NCBI RefSeq assembly: GCF_021462415.1
Contig: NZ_JAKEDS010000001.1
Location: 964,273 to 1,028,272, forward strand
DNA length: 64,000 bases
Reading direction: 5' to 3'
Source of the DNA: Rhodohalobacter sp. 614A
Lineage (GTDB): Bacteria > Bacteroidota > Rhodothermia > Balneolales > Balneolaceae
Part shown: piece by piece, positions 22,450 through 31,693 of the stretch
How positions within the stretch are numbered: position 1 is the stretch's first letter
How the letters are laid out: each line of letters starts with the position of its first letter
Notes under the pieces: model-generated
Databases searched by the model: none
What the model was told of the DNA's origin: nothing
Seen by the model: the letters and a program-made list of their open reading frames with translations, nothing else
Made by a program: the position numbers and the translations under genes

Positions 22450-22478
22450 CTTTTAGATTTAGAGTACAAATCATTCTA

Positions 22479-22492
22479 AATAAGCGTTTATT
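22479..22492. promoter_or_regulatory. Putative LacI-family operator upstream of the lacI-type gene
   Basis: AATAAGCGTTTATT is a 14-base palindrome with a central CG and a single mismatched pair, the form expected for LacI-family operators. It starts 30 bases before the regulator's ATG on the minus strand, a good position for autorepression. Binding is inferred. Confidence 0.45.
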
Positions 22493-22618
22493 GGTAGAAA
22501 CATCAATCAATTTTTAAAAATAAATCTGCCTTTTATCTTTAATATTGAAGGATGAGAAATTGATATGATTCAGAACAATACAACAGTATGCTTTTGTTGA
22601 TAGTATAGAATCAATGGT

Positions 22619-23902
22619 TTATTCCAAACTCACCGGATTTGAAATTTTCCGGGCATTCGTAGTTAAAAATTGCTGGAAATAGTTGCGATCCGTAAAGTTG
22701 GAGTCAGCTAATTCCCAGGCTCCCAACGTATAAAAGCTGATTGAAGTTTCGTTCTTTACTTCTAATAATGCATTGAAACTGGTAGTAATGCCGGTCCCGA
22801 TATCCGGCGCTGTAACATACTCAATATAGTTGCTTTCGGGCAAAAGAAGGGCCAGTCCTAAATATTGATCCCGGTCATAATTTTGTTGATCGTGGGTGGC
22901 AATGGGCACCAGGCCTTCAATAGGATCAGTAGGGAGCAATGGCTCATCGTTATTACTATTAACCAGGCCCACAATCAGAGTGTCTGAAGGCTGAGGGCTA
23001 TGAAATATGATATCGTTTTTGAACCAATGTTGGCCGGCCCAAATGGTAACCGTATTGGTTAGGTCATACGATTGATCGCCTACATGCCAGTCTTCGTACT
23101 TCAATTCAAAAATGGATCGAACCGGACCTTTTTTGATGAGCCGGTACGTGGTTGTCTCAATATTATTTCGTTCATCATCAAAGGTAATGCCAAGACGAAT
23201 TGGTTCATCGTTGTGAAGAATGGCGAGTCCGCCTGCACCCAGTGAATTTCCTACACTGAGAATGTCGCGACCCCAATCTCTCATTACATGATAGGTATCT
23301 TGCACCAAGCCTTCGCTGGATATTCCAACGGTATCGAGAGCCATTTCAGGACTTTTTTTACCAAAAAAGTCTCTCGCATTTCGACCGTCAATATAATGAC
23401 GAAATCCAATCTTATCATTTTCCCAGGCCGGGCCATCCATCTGAAATTTTAATTGAACGGGTAATTCATCAGCATCCAGGGTTAAACGATCTACGGCAAC
23501 AACCGCACTGTCTCGCAGAACGCCCATGCGAACATTGGTACGGGCGGTGAAAGATGGAATTTCGTCTGGCGAAACGTAGGTAACTGAAAGAGGAGTTTGA
23601 GATTGGGCGGGAATATCTATCACAAATGCAATTTCATCCCACTCTCCGTCACCATCCAGATCATCCTGTTGTTGGGGAATGGGCGTTCCATCATCAAAAA
23701 TAAACAGTGGAATTTTTCCCGAAGGAATCTCACCTGTTTTTTGAACCAATTTTTCCCTGGTAATTGAAACCGGCGCATCGGTTCTGTCCAACTCAGAGGT
23801 GTTTGTTACCATTAGTGTGGTTGTGTCCTGTTGCGAGCATCCGATGAATGCCAGAAAACTTGCGAAAAGAACAGAGTAAATTACAAAACTACGTTTTTTC
23901 AT
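22619..23902 (-). CDS. DUF4861 family lipoprotein
   Basis: 427 residues with a lipoprotein signal (lipobox AFIGC, Cys22), so probably in the periplasm or outer membrane. The body contains FIFDDGTPIPQQQDDLDGDG, DGPAWENDKIGFRHYIDGRN and the C-terminal ISFYTLGAWELADSNF, which match my recollection of DUF4861, a family often seen in polysaccharide utilisation loci. No catalytic activity is established as far as I know. It lies 87 bases downstream of kduD on the same strand, so it is probably part of the kduI-kduD transcript. A role in binding or processing unsaturated uronates is possible but unproven. Confidence 0.75.
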   Translation of the reverse strand: MKKRSFVIYSVLFASFLAFIGCSQQDTTTLMVTNTSELDRTDAPVSITREKLVQKTGEIPSGKIPLFIFDDGTPIPQQQDDLDGDGEWDEIAFVIDIPAQSQTPLSVTYVSPDEIPSFTARTNVRMGVLRDSAVVAVDRLTLDADELPVQLKFQMDGPAWENDKIGFRHYIDGRNARDFFGKKSPEMALDTVGISSEGLVQDTYHVMRDWGRDILSVGNSLGAGGLAILHNDEPIRLGITFDDERNNIETTTYRLIKKGPVRSIFELKYEDWHVGDQSYDLTNTVTIWAGQHWFKNDIIFHSPQPSDTLIVGLVNSNNDEPLLPTDPIEGLVPIATHDQQNYDRDQYLGLALLLPESNYIEYVTAPDIGTGITTSFNALLEVKNETSISFYTLGAWELADSNFTDRNYFQQFLTTNARKISNPVSLE

Positions 23903-23989
23903 AATTTGGTCTGATTGAAGTTTATATAAAAATTGGATGTAAGGAATTCCTTCGGAAATCGTTTGAACCGCGTGTTGAGGAGATCGTCT

Positions 23990-24778
23990 TTAATCTTCGC
24001 CAGCGGGTTTGCCGATCGTGGCAAGAATGCCTCCATCTACATATAAAATATGCCCATTGATAAAATCACTGGCTTTCGATGCAAGAAAAACGGCTGATCC
24101 TGCTAAATCGGAAGGGTCGCCCCATTTTCCTGCCGGAGTCCGGCTTTTTATAAATTCATGAAGCGGATTTCCGTCCTTGCGGATCGGTTCGGTTTGAGAG
24201 GTCGCAAAATATCCGGGACCAATTCCATTCACCTGGATATTATATTTTGCCCACTCTATAGCCAGATTTTTTGTGAGCATTTTAAGACCTCCTTTTGCTG
24301 CTGCATAAGCGCCCACCGTATCGCGGCCAAGCTCCGTCATCATCGAACAAATATTGATGATTTTTCCACTTTTTCGCTTAATCATATAATTGCCGACTTT
24401 TTGAGCCATAATAAATGGCCCCACCAGATCTACATCCACAACTTTGCGATAATCCTCAACTTTCATGTCTTTAAGTGGAGTACGCTTAATAATTCCTGCA
24501 TTGTTGACGAGGATATCTATCGGGCCAATGGACTGCTCAATTTTGTCGACATATTCTTCGGCTTTTTCTTCCTGGGTAACATCGAATATAAAACCGTGGA
24601 TGTTGTAGCCTTCAGATTTATATTCGTCAAGGGCTTTCTCCATGCGGGATGGCGTGGTGCCGTTGATAATTAATTCGGCACCGGCGTCACCCAATCCTTT
24701 AGCCATTGCCATTCCCAGGCCATGGGTTGCCCCCGTAATCAGTGCACGTTTTCCTTCCAGATTAAATAAATTATTCAT
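23990..24778 (-). CDS. kduD: 2-deoxy-D-gluconate 3-dehydrogenase / DKII reductase (SDR family)
   Basis: 262 residues, short-chain dehydrogenase/reductase. Cofactor motif GATHGLG at 16-22, NNAG at 92-95, catalytic Ser145 with Tyr158-x-x-x-Lys162, and the C-terminal GHILYVDGGILATIGK. With KduI it forms the branch from unsaturated galacturonate, reducing 2,5-diketo-3-deoxygluconate (DKII) to KDG. The sequence is also close to gluconate 5-dehydrogenases; the adjacent kduI decides for KduD. It lies 34 bases after kduI. Confidence 0.88.
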   Translation of the reverse strand: MNNLFNLEGKRALITGATHGLGMAMAKGLGDAGAELIINGTTPSRMEKALDEYKSEGYNIHGFIFDVTQEEKAEEYVDKIEQSIGPIDILVNNAGIIKRTPLKDMKVEDYRKVVDVDLVGPFIMAQKVGNYMIKRKSGKIINICSMMTELGRDTVGAYAAAKGGLKMLTKNLAIEWAKYNIQVNGIGPGYFATSQTEPIRKDGNPLHEFIKSRTPAGKWGDPSDLAGSAVFLASKASDFINGHILYVDGGILATIGKPAGED

Positions 24779-24812
24779 GATATCATTTTTGATTCAGTGA
24801 AAATTTCAGGCG

Positions 24813-25652
24813 CTATTTCATGTCGGTTGGATCAACAGTATCCATATCTCCATAATCAAGATTTTCTCCGGCCATTCCCCAAATAAATGAGTAACTACTG
24901 GTACCTGCGCCACAATGAATAGACCATGGGGGAGAGAGTACCGCCTGATTATTTTTCATAAAAATATGACGGCTTTCATCAGGTTGTCCTATGAAATGAG
25001 ATACAACCTGATCTTCCGGCAGATCGAAATAGAAATAAGCTTCCATTCTTCGATCGTGCACATGCGCAGGCATGGTGTTCCAAACACTTCCTTCTTTCAA
25101 AATGGTCATTCCCATTTGCAGCTGACACGTATCGACCACACTGCTCACAAGCAGTTTATTGATTACCCGGTGATTCGATTCTTCCAGAGAACCCAGTTCA
25201 ACTGTTTCAGCTTCATCAAGGGTTACATGTTTGGTAGGATTTTCGAGATGCGCCGGCGCCGAGTTAATATAAAATAAAGCAGGTTCGTCCCCATCACTGG
25301 CAAATGTTACTTCTTTTGTGCCACGGCCTACATAAATGGCTTCGCTATTTTTTAAAGTATAGGTGGTTCCGTCAGCGGTTATGGTGCCTGTTCCTCCTAC
25401 ATTTATCACCCCCAATTCTCTTCGATCCAGAAAATGTTCTGATTTCAAAGGATCTATGGTTTCCAGTTGAACTGAATCGTTGACGGGTTGAACTCCTCCA
25501 ACAATATAGCGGTCGTAGTGGCTGTAGATTAGATTTAAAGTATCTGGATTAAAAAGATCTTCAATTAAAAATTCTTCCCGAAGGCGTTGGGTGTCGTAAG
25601 ATTTAAAAGCTTCAGGATGGGTAGCATATCTTACGGTGTAGTTTACTGGCAT
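24813..25652 (-). CDS. kduI: 5-keto-4-deoxyuronate isomerase
   Basis: A 279-residue bicupin that isomerises 5-keto-4-deoxyuronate (DKI) to DKII in the cytoplasm. The zinc ligands are visible as His197, His199, Glu204 and His246, in PAHVHDRRMEAYFYFDLPE and WSIHCGAGTSSYSFIWGMAG; the spacing agrees with E. coli KduI. It is the first gene of the minus-strand kdu group, with a putative operator 27 bases upstream of its ATG. Confidence 0.96.
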   Translation of the reverse strand: MPVNYTVRYATHPEAFKSYDTQRLREEFLIEDLFNPDTLNLIYSHYDRYIVGGVQPVNDSVQLETIDPLKSEHFLDRRELGVINVGGTGTITADGTTYTLKNSEAIYVGRGTKEVTFASDGDEPALFYINSAPAHLENPTKHVTLDEAETVELGSLEESNHRVINKLLVSSVVDTCQLQMGMTILKEGSVWNTMPAHVHDRRMEAYFYFDLPEDQVVSHFIGQPDESRHIFMKNNQAVLSPPWSIHCGAGTSSYSFIWGMAGENLDYGDMDTVDPTDMK

Positions 25653-25678
25653 TTTTTCCTCATGTTTTCTTTTGGTTC

Positions 25679-25692
25679 TGCAATCGATTGTA
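25679..25692. promoter_or_regulatory. Putative operator 1 (TGCAATCGATTGTA), kduI side
   Basis: A 14-base near-perfect palindrome centred on CG (core AATCGATT), the type bound by LacI-family repressors. It lies 27 bases upstream of the kduI ATG. An identical 14-mer is found 154 bases away on the sigma-factor side. The nearby LacI-type regulator is the likely binder (inference). Confidence 0.65.
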
Positions 25693-25782
25693 ATAATATA
25701 CGGTATATCTTATGATTTTTCTGTAAAAATCAAAAATGTGCTTTTTAGTTATTTTTTGAAAAATTAGGTAAATGCTTCAAAA

Positions 25783-25790
25783 AAGCGCTT
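25783..25790. promoter_or_regulatory. Possible secondary LacI-family site (AAGCGCTT)
   Basis: AAGCGCTT is a perfect 8-base palindrome in the same divergent intergenic region, inside the longer AAAAAAGCGCTTAAA. The core resembles catabolite-control type LacI-family sites. It could be a chance occurrence in AT-rich DNA. Confidence 0.3.
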
Positions 25791-25832
25791 AAATCCCCTT
25801 GACTTTAAATGGGATGTTCTTAACTTAAATAA

Positions 25833-25846
25833 TGCAATCGATTGTA
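25833..25846. promoter_or_regulatory. Putative operator 2 (TGCAATCGATTGTA), sigma-factor side
   Basis: An exact copy of the 14-base palindrome at 25679, 36 bases upstream of the sigma-factor ATG. Two identical sites 154 bases apart between divergent transcripts could allow repression by looping or independent control of each side (inference). Confidence 0.65.
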
Positions 25847-25881
25847 ATTTAGAATATATAACCTTTTAAAAATGAGTGATC

Positions 25882-26502
25882 ATGAACATGGAAAAGAATC
25901 CGGTACATGTAGATCAATCTATCAGGGACAATCAATGGGTGTATAAAATTCAAAACGGTGATGAAAATGGTTTTGAAGAACTATACAGGTTCTATTATCC
26001 AAGGTTAATGCGATTGGCATGCAAGTATAATAGCTCGAAAACTACGGCGGAAGATTTGGTGCATAACGTTTTTCACAATGTTTGGAAAAACAGATCCCAT
26101 ATTAAAAACAATGGCAAACTTCGGGCATATCTGTATACAGCGGTTAGAAATCAATCCATAAAACATTCCAACAGAAAGAAACGGGAAAGGTATGCGTACA
26201 CCAGGGTTGATGAAATGTCTTTTTTGGAAAGCAAAGAAGTGAACCCGCTGGAACACATTGGAGGCAAGGAGTTTGAACGGGCTGTAGAGAAGGCTATTCA
26301 GGAGTTACCGGAGAAACGGCGCGAGGTTTTTTTAATGAGCAGGGAAGCCAATCTAACGTACCGCGAAATTGCGGAGATATTAAATATTTCAATCAAGACA
26401 GTTGAAACACAGATGAGTCGGTCGTTGAAGTTTTTACGGCTTGAATTGGCTCAATATTTACCGGAAAGAAACCGTCGGAATGAGTTTAGTTATTGCACGT
26501 AA
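25882..26502 (+). CDS. ECF-type RNA polymerase sigma factor
   Basis: About 206 residues. Region 2 is seen as FEELYRFYYPRLMRLACKYN through AEDLVHNVFHNVWKN; region 4 as LPEKRREVFLMSREANLTY and REIAEILNISIKTVETQMSR. This is the sigma-70 subfamily common beside SusC/SusD genes in Bacteroidota. I chose the ATG at 25882; a GTG at 25876 and an ATG at 25888 are alternatives. No FecR-like anti-sigma gene follows, and the adjacent SusC has no N-terminal STN signalling domain, so the usual trans-envelope partner is absent. It may drive susC-susD under control of the twin operators. Confidence 0.9.
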   Translation: MNMEKNPVHVDQSIRDNQWVYKIQNGDENGFEELYRFYYPRLMRLACKYNSSKTTAEDLVHNVFHNVWKNRSHIKNNGKLRAYLYTAVRNQSIKHSNRKKRERYAYTRVDEMSFLESKEVNPLEHIGGKEFERAVEKAIQELPEKRREVFLMSREANLTYREIAEILNISIKTVETQMSRSLKFLRLELAQYLPERNRRNEFSYCT

Positions 26503-27013
26503 CATTTTTGGCAGAAGACAGAAACCAAATTGTAAAAAAATTTAACGATGGAATAGAATGGAAAAATGTAAGGGTAAAAACCTGCTTGAAGGTATTAAAA
26601 GGAAAGGCTATCGCGTGATTCTGAAGTAAAATACTGTCCGCTATTGCTGGATATGTAGATCTATACCAACGATAAAGTAATAAGAACCAGCTACAATTGA
26701 TTACGAAAAGATGTTTTATCTCATTCTCTCTGTTGCTGAAGGGCAGGGCTTCTTTAGCACTTTTTTTGCAAGGTGGAAGCGCTTCTCATCTGAATTGGAG
26801 AGCTATTCATTATTTGAACTTTTCAAAAGCAGCCAACTACGATCGAATGTCACAGGGAATTTTTTCAGTTAATAAAACGCCGAAAATAACAACTATTTGT
26901 GCATCAGCTTTGCAGCGAGGTAATACATCTTTGCTGCTCTTTATCGATAAAACCAAACCCAATACCACTTATGTCAATCATGACTAATCATTTCAATATA
27001 TAACGGAGATAAT
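26503..27013. other. Leader region between sigma factor and susC
   Basis: This 511-base stretch has no gene I can support. A 96-codon open frame (26697-26987) has no start signal or recognisable domain. The region contains the perfect palindrome GAAGCGCTTC and probably the promoter and 5' untranslated leader of susC. No clear TAnnTTTG element was found. Confidence 0.55.
26776..26785. promoter_or_regulatory. Possible LacI-family operator upstream of susC (GAAGCGCTTC)
   Basis: A perfect 10-base palindrome with central CG, about 230 bases before the susC ATG. It shares the core AAGCGCTT with the site at 25783. Function inferred only. Confidence 0.35.
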
Positions 27014-30010
27014 ATGCAAATCTTAAGTTACCACAACATTCTGATCCGAAAGGGAGGCTTACTATGGGGGCTGCTTTTATGCTTGCTATTAGTCCAACCG
27101 ACCTGGGCTCAGAATACAGATTCAGAAACCGTAGAAGGTGTAGTAACAGATGCGGAAACAGGTGAATCGCTTCCTGGAGTAAATATTTATTTAAAGGATA
27201 CTACAAGAGGTACATCAAGTGATCTTGAGGGGAGATATTCTATAACAGTACCGTCTCTAAATGATACTCTGGTTTATTCCTATGTCGGATATCAAATCGT
27301 AGAAATTCCAATTAATGGTCGGTCAGAAATCAATGTCGAACTTCAGTCACAGGCTATTGAGGGAGATGAGTTGGTGGTTATTGGATATGGTACTGTTGCA
27401 AGGAGTGACATTACCGGATCCGTTTCCTCCATTGATGCCGAGGAAGTCAGAGAAATACCAACCACGAACGTTATGGAAGCATTGCAGGGAAAAGTTAGTG
27501 GGATGGATATTACAAGAAGCAGTGGCGAGTCAGGTTCTGGTGTAAATATTACGATTCGGGGGAACCGATCATTAACGGCCTCAAACAGCCCGCTGGTCAT
27601 TGTGGATGGTATTCAGTATGGAAGTTTACAGGATATTAATCCGGCAGATATTGAATCGATTGAGGTTTTGAAAGATGCTTCATCAACAGCCATATACGGG
27701 TCGCGTGGAGCCAACGGTGTAATCTTAATATCAACAAAACAGGCCAACCAGGCTGGAACTCAGGTTTCAGTGGAAAGTTATGTGGGTGTATCAACCACGG
27801 CAGACTATCCGGATTTTAATACCGGCCCACAATATGTTGCGCTAAAACGGGAAGCAAACCGGGTAAGCGGTGATTGGAGCGGACCCGAAGATGATCCGAA
27901 TATATTCTCAACAGCAGAAATGCAATATATTGAAGATGGCGTGTGGACCGATTTCAGGGACTTGTTATTCAAAAATGGTCTGCAGCAGAGCCACCAGGTA
28001 AATATTTCTAAAGGATCTGAAAACACTTCCGTCTATCTTTCCTTAAACTATTTTGATGAGAAAGGGATTCTTGAGATGGATCACCTGCAGCGGTATACAG
28101 CTCGCCTCAATGTTGAACAGGAAATTGGGGATGTTCTAAACCTGGGATTCAACTCTCAAATTACCTATCACGACCAGGATAATCGGCGGGACCCTACCAA
28201 TATTGCCAATAAAATCAACCCGCTTACACCGGCATATGATGAAGAAGGAAATGTGATTGTTCGTCCGCATGGCGGAAGGGATGTTAGTCCGTTGGCAGAC
28301 CTTGAGCCAAATGCATACAAAAACAATTCACTAACAACCAGAATATTTCCTACCGTTTACGCACTGTTTACACCATCTGAAGCATTTTCTTTCAGAACAA
28401 ATCTTTCAGCTACGTTAACAAACGGTCGCCAGGGAATTTACCGGGCATCGGATACCATTGATAGAAATGGTGCTGCACCCGAAGCTATTTATCAGTCTGA
28501 TAACAGTCGAAATGTCACTTTTGAGAACATCGCAAATTATCAGACAGATATTGGTGATCATGGGATAACTCTTACCGGTATCACGAGTTATTTGTTCAAT
28601 AAAAACGATTTTGGTTCATCACTTGGCCGTAATCAGCTTTTATCATCTCAATTGTATTATGGCTTATTAAATGCCACAGAAGGAATTGCTGTAGAGAGTG
28701 GGTATGAAGAAAGCAGCCTGATGTCGTTCGCGGGTCGCGTAAACTATAATTTTCAAGATAAGTACTTGCTGACCCTTACCGGCCGATATGATGGTTCTTC
28801 GAAATTGAGTGAAGATAACAAATGGGCGTTTTTCCCCTCTGCAGCTTTTGCGTGGAGACTTAGCCAGGAAGATTTCTTCCCAGAATCGTCCATATTTAAT
28901 GATGTGAAGCTACGTGTTAGTTACGGGGTTTCCGGGAATGATGCCATTGAGCCATATTCTACTCAATCTGTGCTTCGAAGAATTCCATTCTCGTATGGAG
29001 AAGATGCGGCTGCAGGATTTGCATTCAGCACACGGTTAGGAAACCCTAATCTTGAATGGGAACTCTCAAAAACAGCGAACCTTGGTTTAGATATTGGTCT
29101 GTTTGAAAATCGTGTAACAGCAACTATCGACCTTTACGACACGCGTACTTCAAATCTGTTGTTAGATCGATTTTTACCTCTCACCAGCGGTGTGGCATCT
29201 GTTACCCAAAATGTGGGAAAAACACGTAACCGCGGAATTGAGTTTACATTAAACACTATCAACACGCTAAGTGAAGATTTTAGCTGGAATACAGACCTGA
29301 CCTTCTTCTCAAACAAAGAGGAAATTGTAGAACTGGTTAGCGAAAGTGATGATATCGGTAATGGCTGGTTTATTGGTGAGCCAACCGAAGTTTTCTACGA
29401 CTACGAAAAAATTGGAATCTGGCAGCAGGATGAAGCTGCAGAAGCCGCTTCGTATGGTCAGGAACCAGGTGAAATAAAAGTTAAGGATCAAAATGGAGAT
29501 GGCCAGATAACGGCAAGTGAGGATCGGGTTATACTTGGATCTCCTCGTCCGAAATGGAGTGGAGGTATTGAAAACTCATTCAGTTATCGTGGGTTTGACC
29601 TTAGTTTTTACGTATACGCCCGCGTAGGTCAGATGATGAGTTACGAATACTACAATAGTTATAAGCCGGGTGGTGTGGAAAATGGCGCTGCTGTTGATTA
29701 TTGGACTCCGGATAATCCGACCAATGCATTTCCTAAGCCGAATGCCGCTCTTTCACGGGATAATTATCAATACTACAGCACACTTTCTTATGTAAGTGGT
29801 TCTTATGTAAAACTGCGGAATGCCACACTTGGTTATACATTACCCATAGATGTAATGGATAGAATCCCTGCAAGTCGCATTCGGTTTTATATAACCGGAA
29901 GAAATCTTCTCACTTTTACCAAAGTAGATAATTACGATCCGGAGAGAGGAGGAAGTCTGACTTTCCCGATGACAAGATTATTTGTCGGCGGTATTAATAT
30001 TGATTTTTAA
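27014..30010 (+). CDS. SusC/RagA family TonB-dependent outer-membrane transporter
   Basis: 998 residues. A signal peptide ends near TWAQ (about 33). A carboxypeptidase-regulatory-like beta-sandwich (about 38-112) is followed by the TonB-box region GDELVVIGYGTV (118-129), the plug with MEALQGKVSGMDITRSSG and the hallmark SIEVLKDASSTAIYGSRGAN, and a large beta-barrel ending in an aromatic strand (FVGGINIDF). With SusD it imports pectin oligosaccharides through the outer membrane; this substrate comes from context. There is no STN domain. The susD start lies 19 bases after the stop. Confidence 0.95.
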   Translation: MQILSYHNILIRKGGLLWGLLLCLLLVQPTWAQNTDSETVEGVVTDAETGESLPGVNIYLKDTTRGTSSDLEGRYSITVPSLNDTLVYSYVGYQIVEIPINGRSEINVELQSQAIEGDELVVIGYGTVARSDITGSVSSIDAEEVREIPTTNVMEALQGKVSGMDITRSSGESGSGVNITIRGNRSLTASNSPLVIVDGIQYGSLQDINPADIESIEVLKDASSTAIYGSRGANGVILISTKQANQAGTQVSVESYVGVSTTADYPDFNTGPQYVALKREANRVSGDWSGPEDDPNIFSTAEMQYIEDGVWTDFRDLLFKNGLQQSHQVNISKGSENTSVYLSLNYFDEKGILEMDHLQRYTARLNVEQEIGDVLNLGFNSQITYHDQDNRRDPTNIANKINPLTPAYDEEGNVIVRPHGGRDVSPLADLEPNAYKNNSLTTRIFPTVYALFTPSEAFSFRTNLSATLTNGRQGIYRASDTIDRNGAAPEAIYQSDNSRNVTFENIANYQTDIGDHGITLTGITSYLFNKNDFGSSLGRNQLLSSQLYYGLLNATEGIAVESGYEESSLMSFAGRVNYNFQDKYLLTLTGRYDGSSKLSEDNKWAFFPSAAFAWRLSQEDFFPESSIFNDVKLRVSYGVSGNDAIEPYSTQSVLRRIPFSYGEDAAAGFAFSTRLGNPNLEWELSKTANLGLDIGLFENRVTATIDLYDTRTSNLLLDRFLPLTSGVASVTQNVGKTRNRGIEFTLNTINTLSEDFSWNTDLTFFSNKEEIVELVSESDDIGNGWFIGEPTEVFYDYEKIGIWQQDEAAEAASYGQEPGEIKVKDQNGDGQITASEDRVILGSPRPKWSGGIENSFSYRGFDLSFYVYARVGQMMSYEYYNSYKPGGVENGAAVDYWTPDNPTNAFPKPNAALSRDNYQYYSTLSYVSGSYVKLRNATLGYTLPIDVMDRIPASRIRFYITGRNLLTFTKVDNYDPERGGSLTFPMTRLFVGGINIDF

Positions 30011-30029
30011 ACTTGAAAAGAAATTGACT

Positions 30030-31670
30030 ATGAAACGTTTATTAATAATATCAGCAGCTTTATTAAGCGCTTTGGTAATGATCACCTCGTGTGATATCAA
30101 TGAATATAACCCCAGTGGTATTACAGCTGAAACAGTGTATACCACACCCGAGGGTTATGAAACACTGGTGAATGCAGCCTATTCTTATTCCCGATGGTGG
30201 TATGGCAAGGAAGAGGGTTGGGCAGCCGCAGAAATGGGTACCGACTTATTTACAAGTGGGGCGGGTGACGAAAACCCGGATTTTACCCGTTATGAGAACC
30301 TTCAGCCCAGTGCAGATGTAGTGGAAGTTTTCTGGGAGCAATTTTACTCTGCAATCAATCTGTGTAATTCAGGAATACAACGGATATCAGAATCCGGTTT
30401 ATCGGAAGAGCTACAAGTTATCCGAGAAGCAGAACTTCGATTTTTACGGGCTTTCTACTACTGGCACATTGTGGAAACCTGGGGAGGCGTTCATTTTACA
30501 ACTGATCCCACACAAGGAATTCAGGTAACAGCAAATAAGACATCGATTGATCAATTCTATGATCAAATATTTTCCGATTTGGACTTTGCTGTGGCTAATT
30601 TACCAACCACAACTTCAGATATTGGCCGGGTAACAAAACCAGCCGCAGAAGCTTTTCTGGCAAGAATGTATTTAACCCGAGACATGAATCAACAAGCTTT
30701 TGAAATGGCTGACAGAGTCATCAATGATTATGGTTTTGGGCTTGTGGAAAATTACGATGATTTGTGGGAAATGGATAACCTGCAAAATGAAGAAGTAATT
30801 TGGGCGGTAAATTATTCAAGCGACTTGAACCTTAACGACCAGCAAGATGATATTCTGTTTCCAGAAGGTCATGGCCGGGGAGGGCACAATGGTCACCTTC
30901 ACTTCTTCATGGTATATGATCAGGTAAGCGGAATGGATCGTGATATTGAAAATGGCCGTCCGTTTAACCGATACATGCCAACCGCATTTTTATTAGATCT
31001 CTTTGACGATGAAATAGATTCGCGCTATGACGGATCGTTTAAATCGGTTTGGTATTCCAATGCACCTCATGAAGTAGAGGGAATGGCCCCGGGCGATACA
31101 GCCATTTATGCCACAAAATATGAAGTATCAGAAGAGTTCCGTAACAATGCGATCTATACCATTTATGATCGGTCTGATATCTATGAATCCGACGGATCCA
31201 TCGTTCAGCGTCGATTCTATCCGAGCCTGGATAAATTTGCAGATCCAACACGCCCAACAATCTCTGAAATGATGAGTTCACGCGATGCTTTCGTCATGAG
31301 GCTTGCTGAAATGTATCTGATTGCTGCAGAAGCACAACTTAATATGGGAAATTCAGCTATGGCTGCTGAATATATCAATGTAATTCGCGAGCGTGCTGCC
31401 AAGCCAGGCCATGAAGCCGAGATGAGAATTTCGGCAGGTGACGTGGATATTGACTTTATTCTCGATGAGCGAGGCCGTGAATTGGCCGGTGAACAGCTTC
31501 GATGGTTTGATCTTAAAAGAACGGGTAAACTTTTGGAGAGAACCAGAGAATATAATCCTGAGGCCGGAGAGAATATTCAGGATCACCACGTGTTAAGACC
31601 TATCCCACAAATACAGATCGATGCGGTCGAGAACAAAAACGAGTTCACACAGAATCCCGGCTATCAATAA
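30030..31670 (+). CDS. SusD/RagB family outer-membrane glycan-binding lipoprotein
   Basis: 546 residues starting MKRLLIISAALLSALVMITS with lipobox cysteine Cys21, so a surface lipoprotein that lids the SusC barrel. SusD hallmarks include the helical repeat region LRFLRAFYYWHIVETWGGVH, RMYLTRDMNQQAFEMADRVI, MRLAEMYLIAAEAQLNMGN and the C-terminal LDERGRELAGEQLRWFDLKR. I chose the ATG at 30030; longer in-frame starts overlap susC and put residues before the signal peptide. A strong hairpin follows the gene. Confidence 0.95.
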   Translation: MKRLLIISAALLSALVMITSCDINEYNPSGITAETVYTTPEGYETLVNAAYSYSRWWYGKEEGWAAAEMGTDLFTSGAGDENPDFTRYENLQPSADVVEVFWEQFYSAINLCNSGIQRISESGLSEELQVIREAELRFLRAFYYWHIVETWGGVHFTTDPTQGIQVTANKTSIDQFYDQIFSDLDFAVANLPTTTSDIGRVTKPAAEAFLARMYLTRDMNQQAFEMADRVINDYGFGLVENYDDLWEMDNLQNEEVIWAVNYSSDLNLNDQQDDILFPEGHGRGGHNGHLHFFMVYDQVSGMDRDIENGRPFNRYMPTAFLLDLFDDEIDSRYDGSFKSVWYSNAPHEVEGMAPGDTAIYATKYEVSEEFRNNAIYTIYDRSDIYESDGSIVQRRFYPSLDKFADPTRPTISEMMSSRDAFVMRLAEMYLIAAEAQLNMGNSAMAAEYINVIRERAAKPGHEAEMRISAGDVDIDFILDERGRELAGEQLRWFDLKRTGKLLERTREYNPEAGENIQDHHVLRPIPQIQIDAVENKNEFTQNPGYQ

Positions 31671-31693
31671 ATAACAATAAAACGTATCTGTTA

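Noticed and set aside
26697-26987. 96-codon open frame between the sigma factor and susC
   Set aside because: Non-ATG start, no domain, and no clear ribosome-binding site; it lies in what is probably the susC leader.
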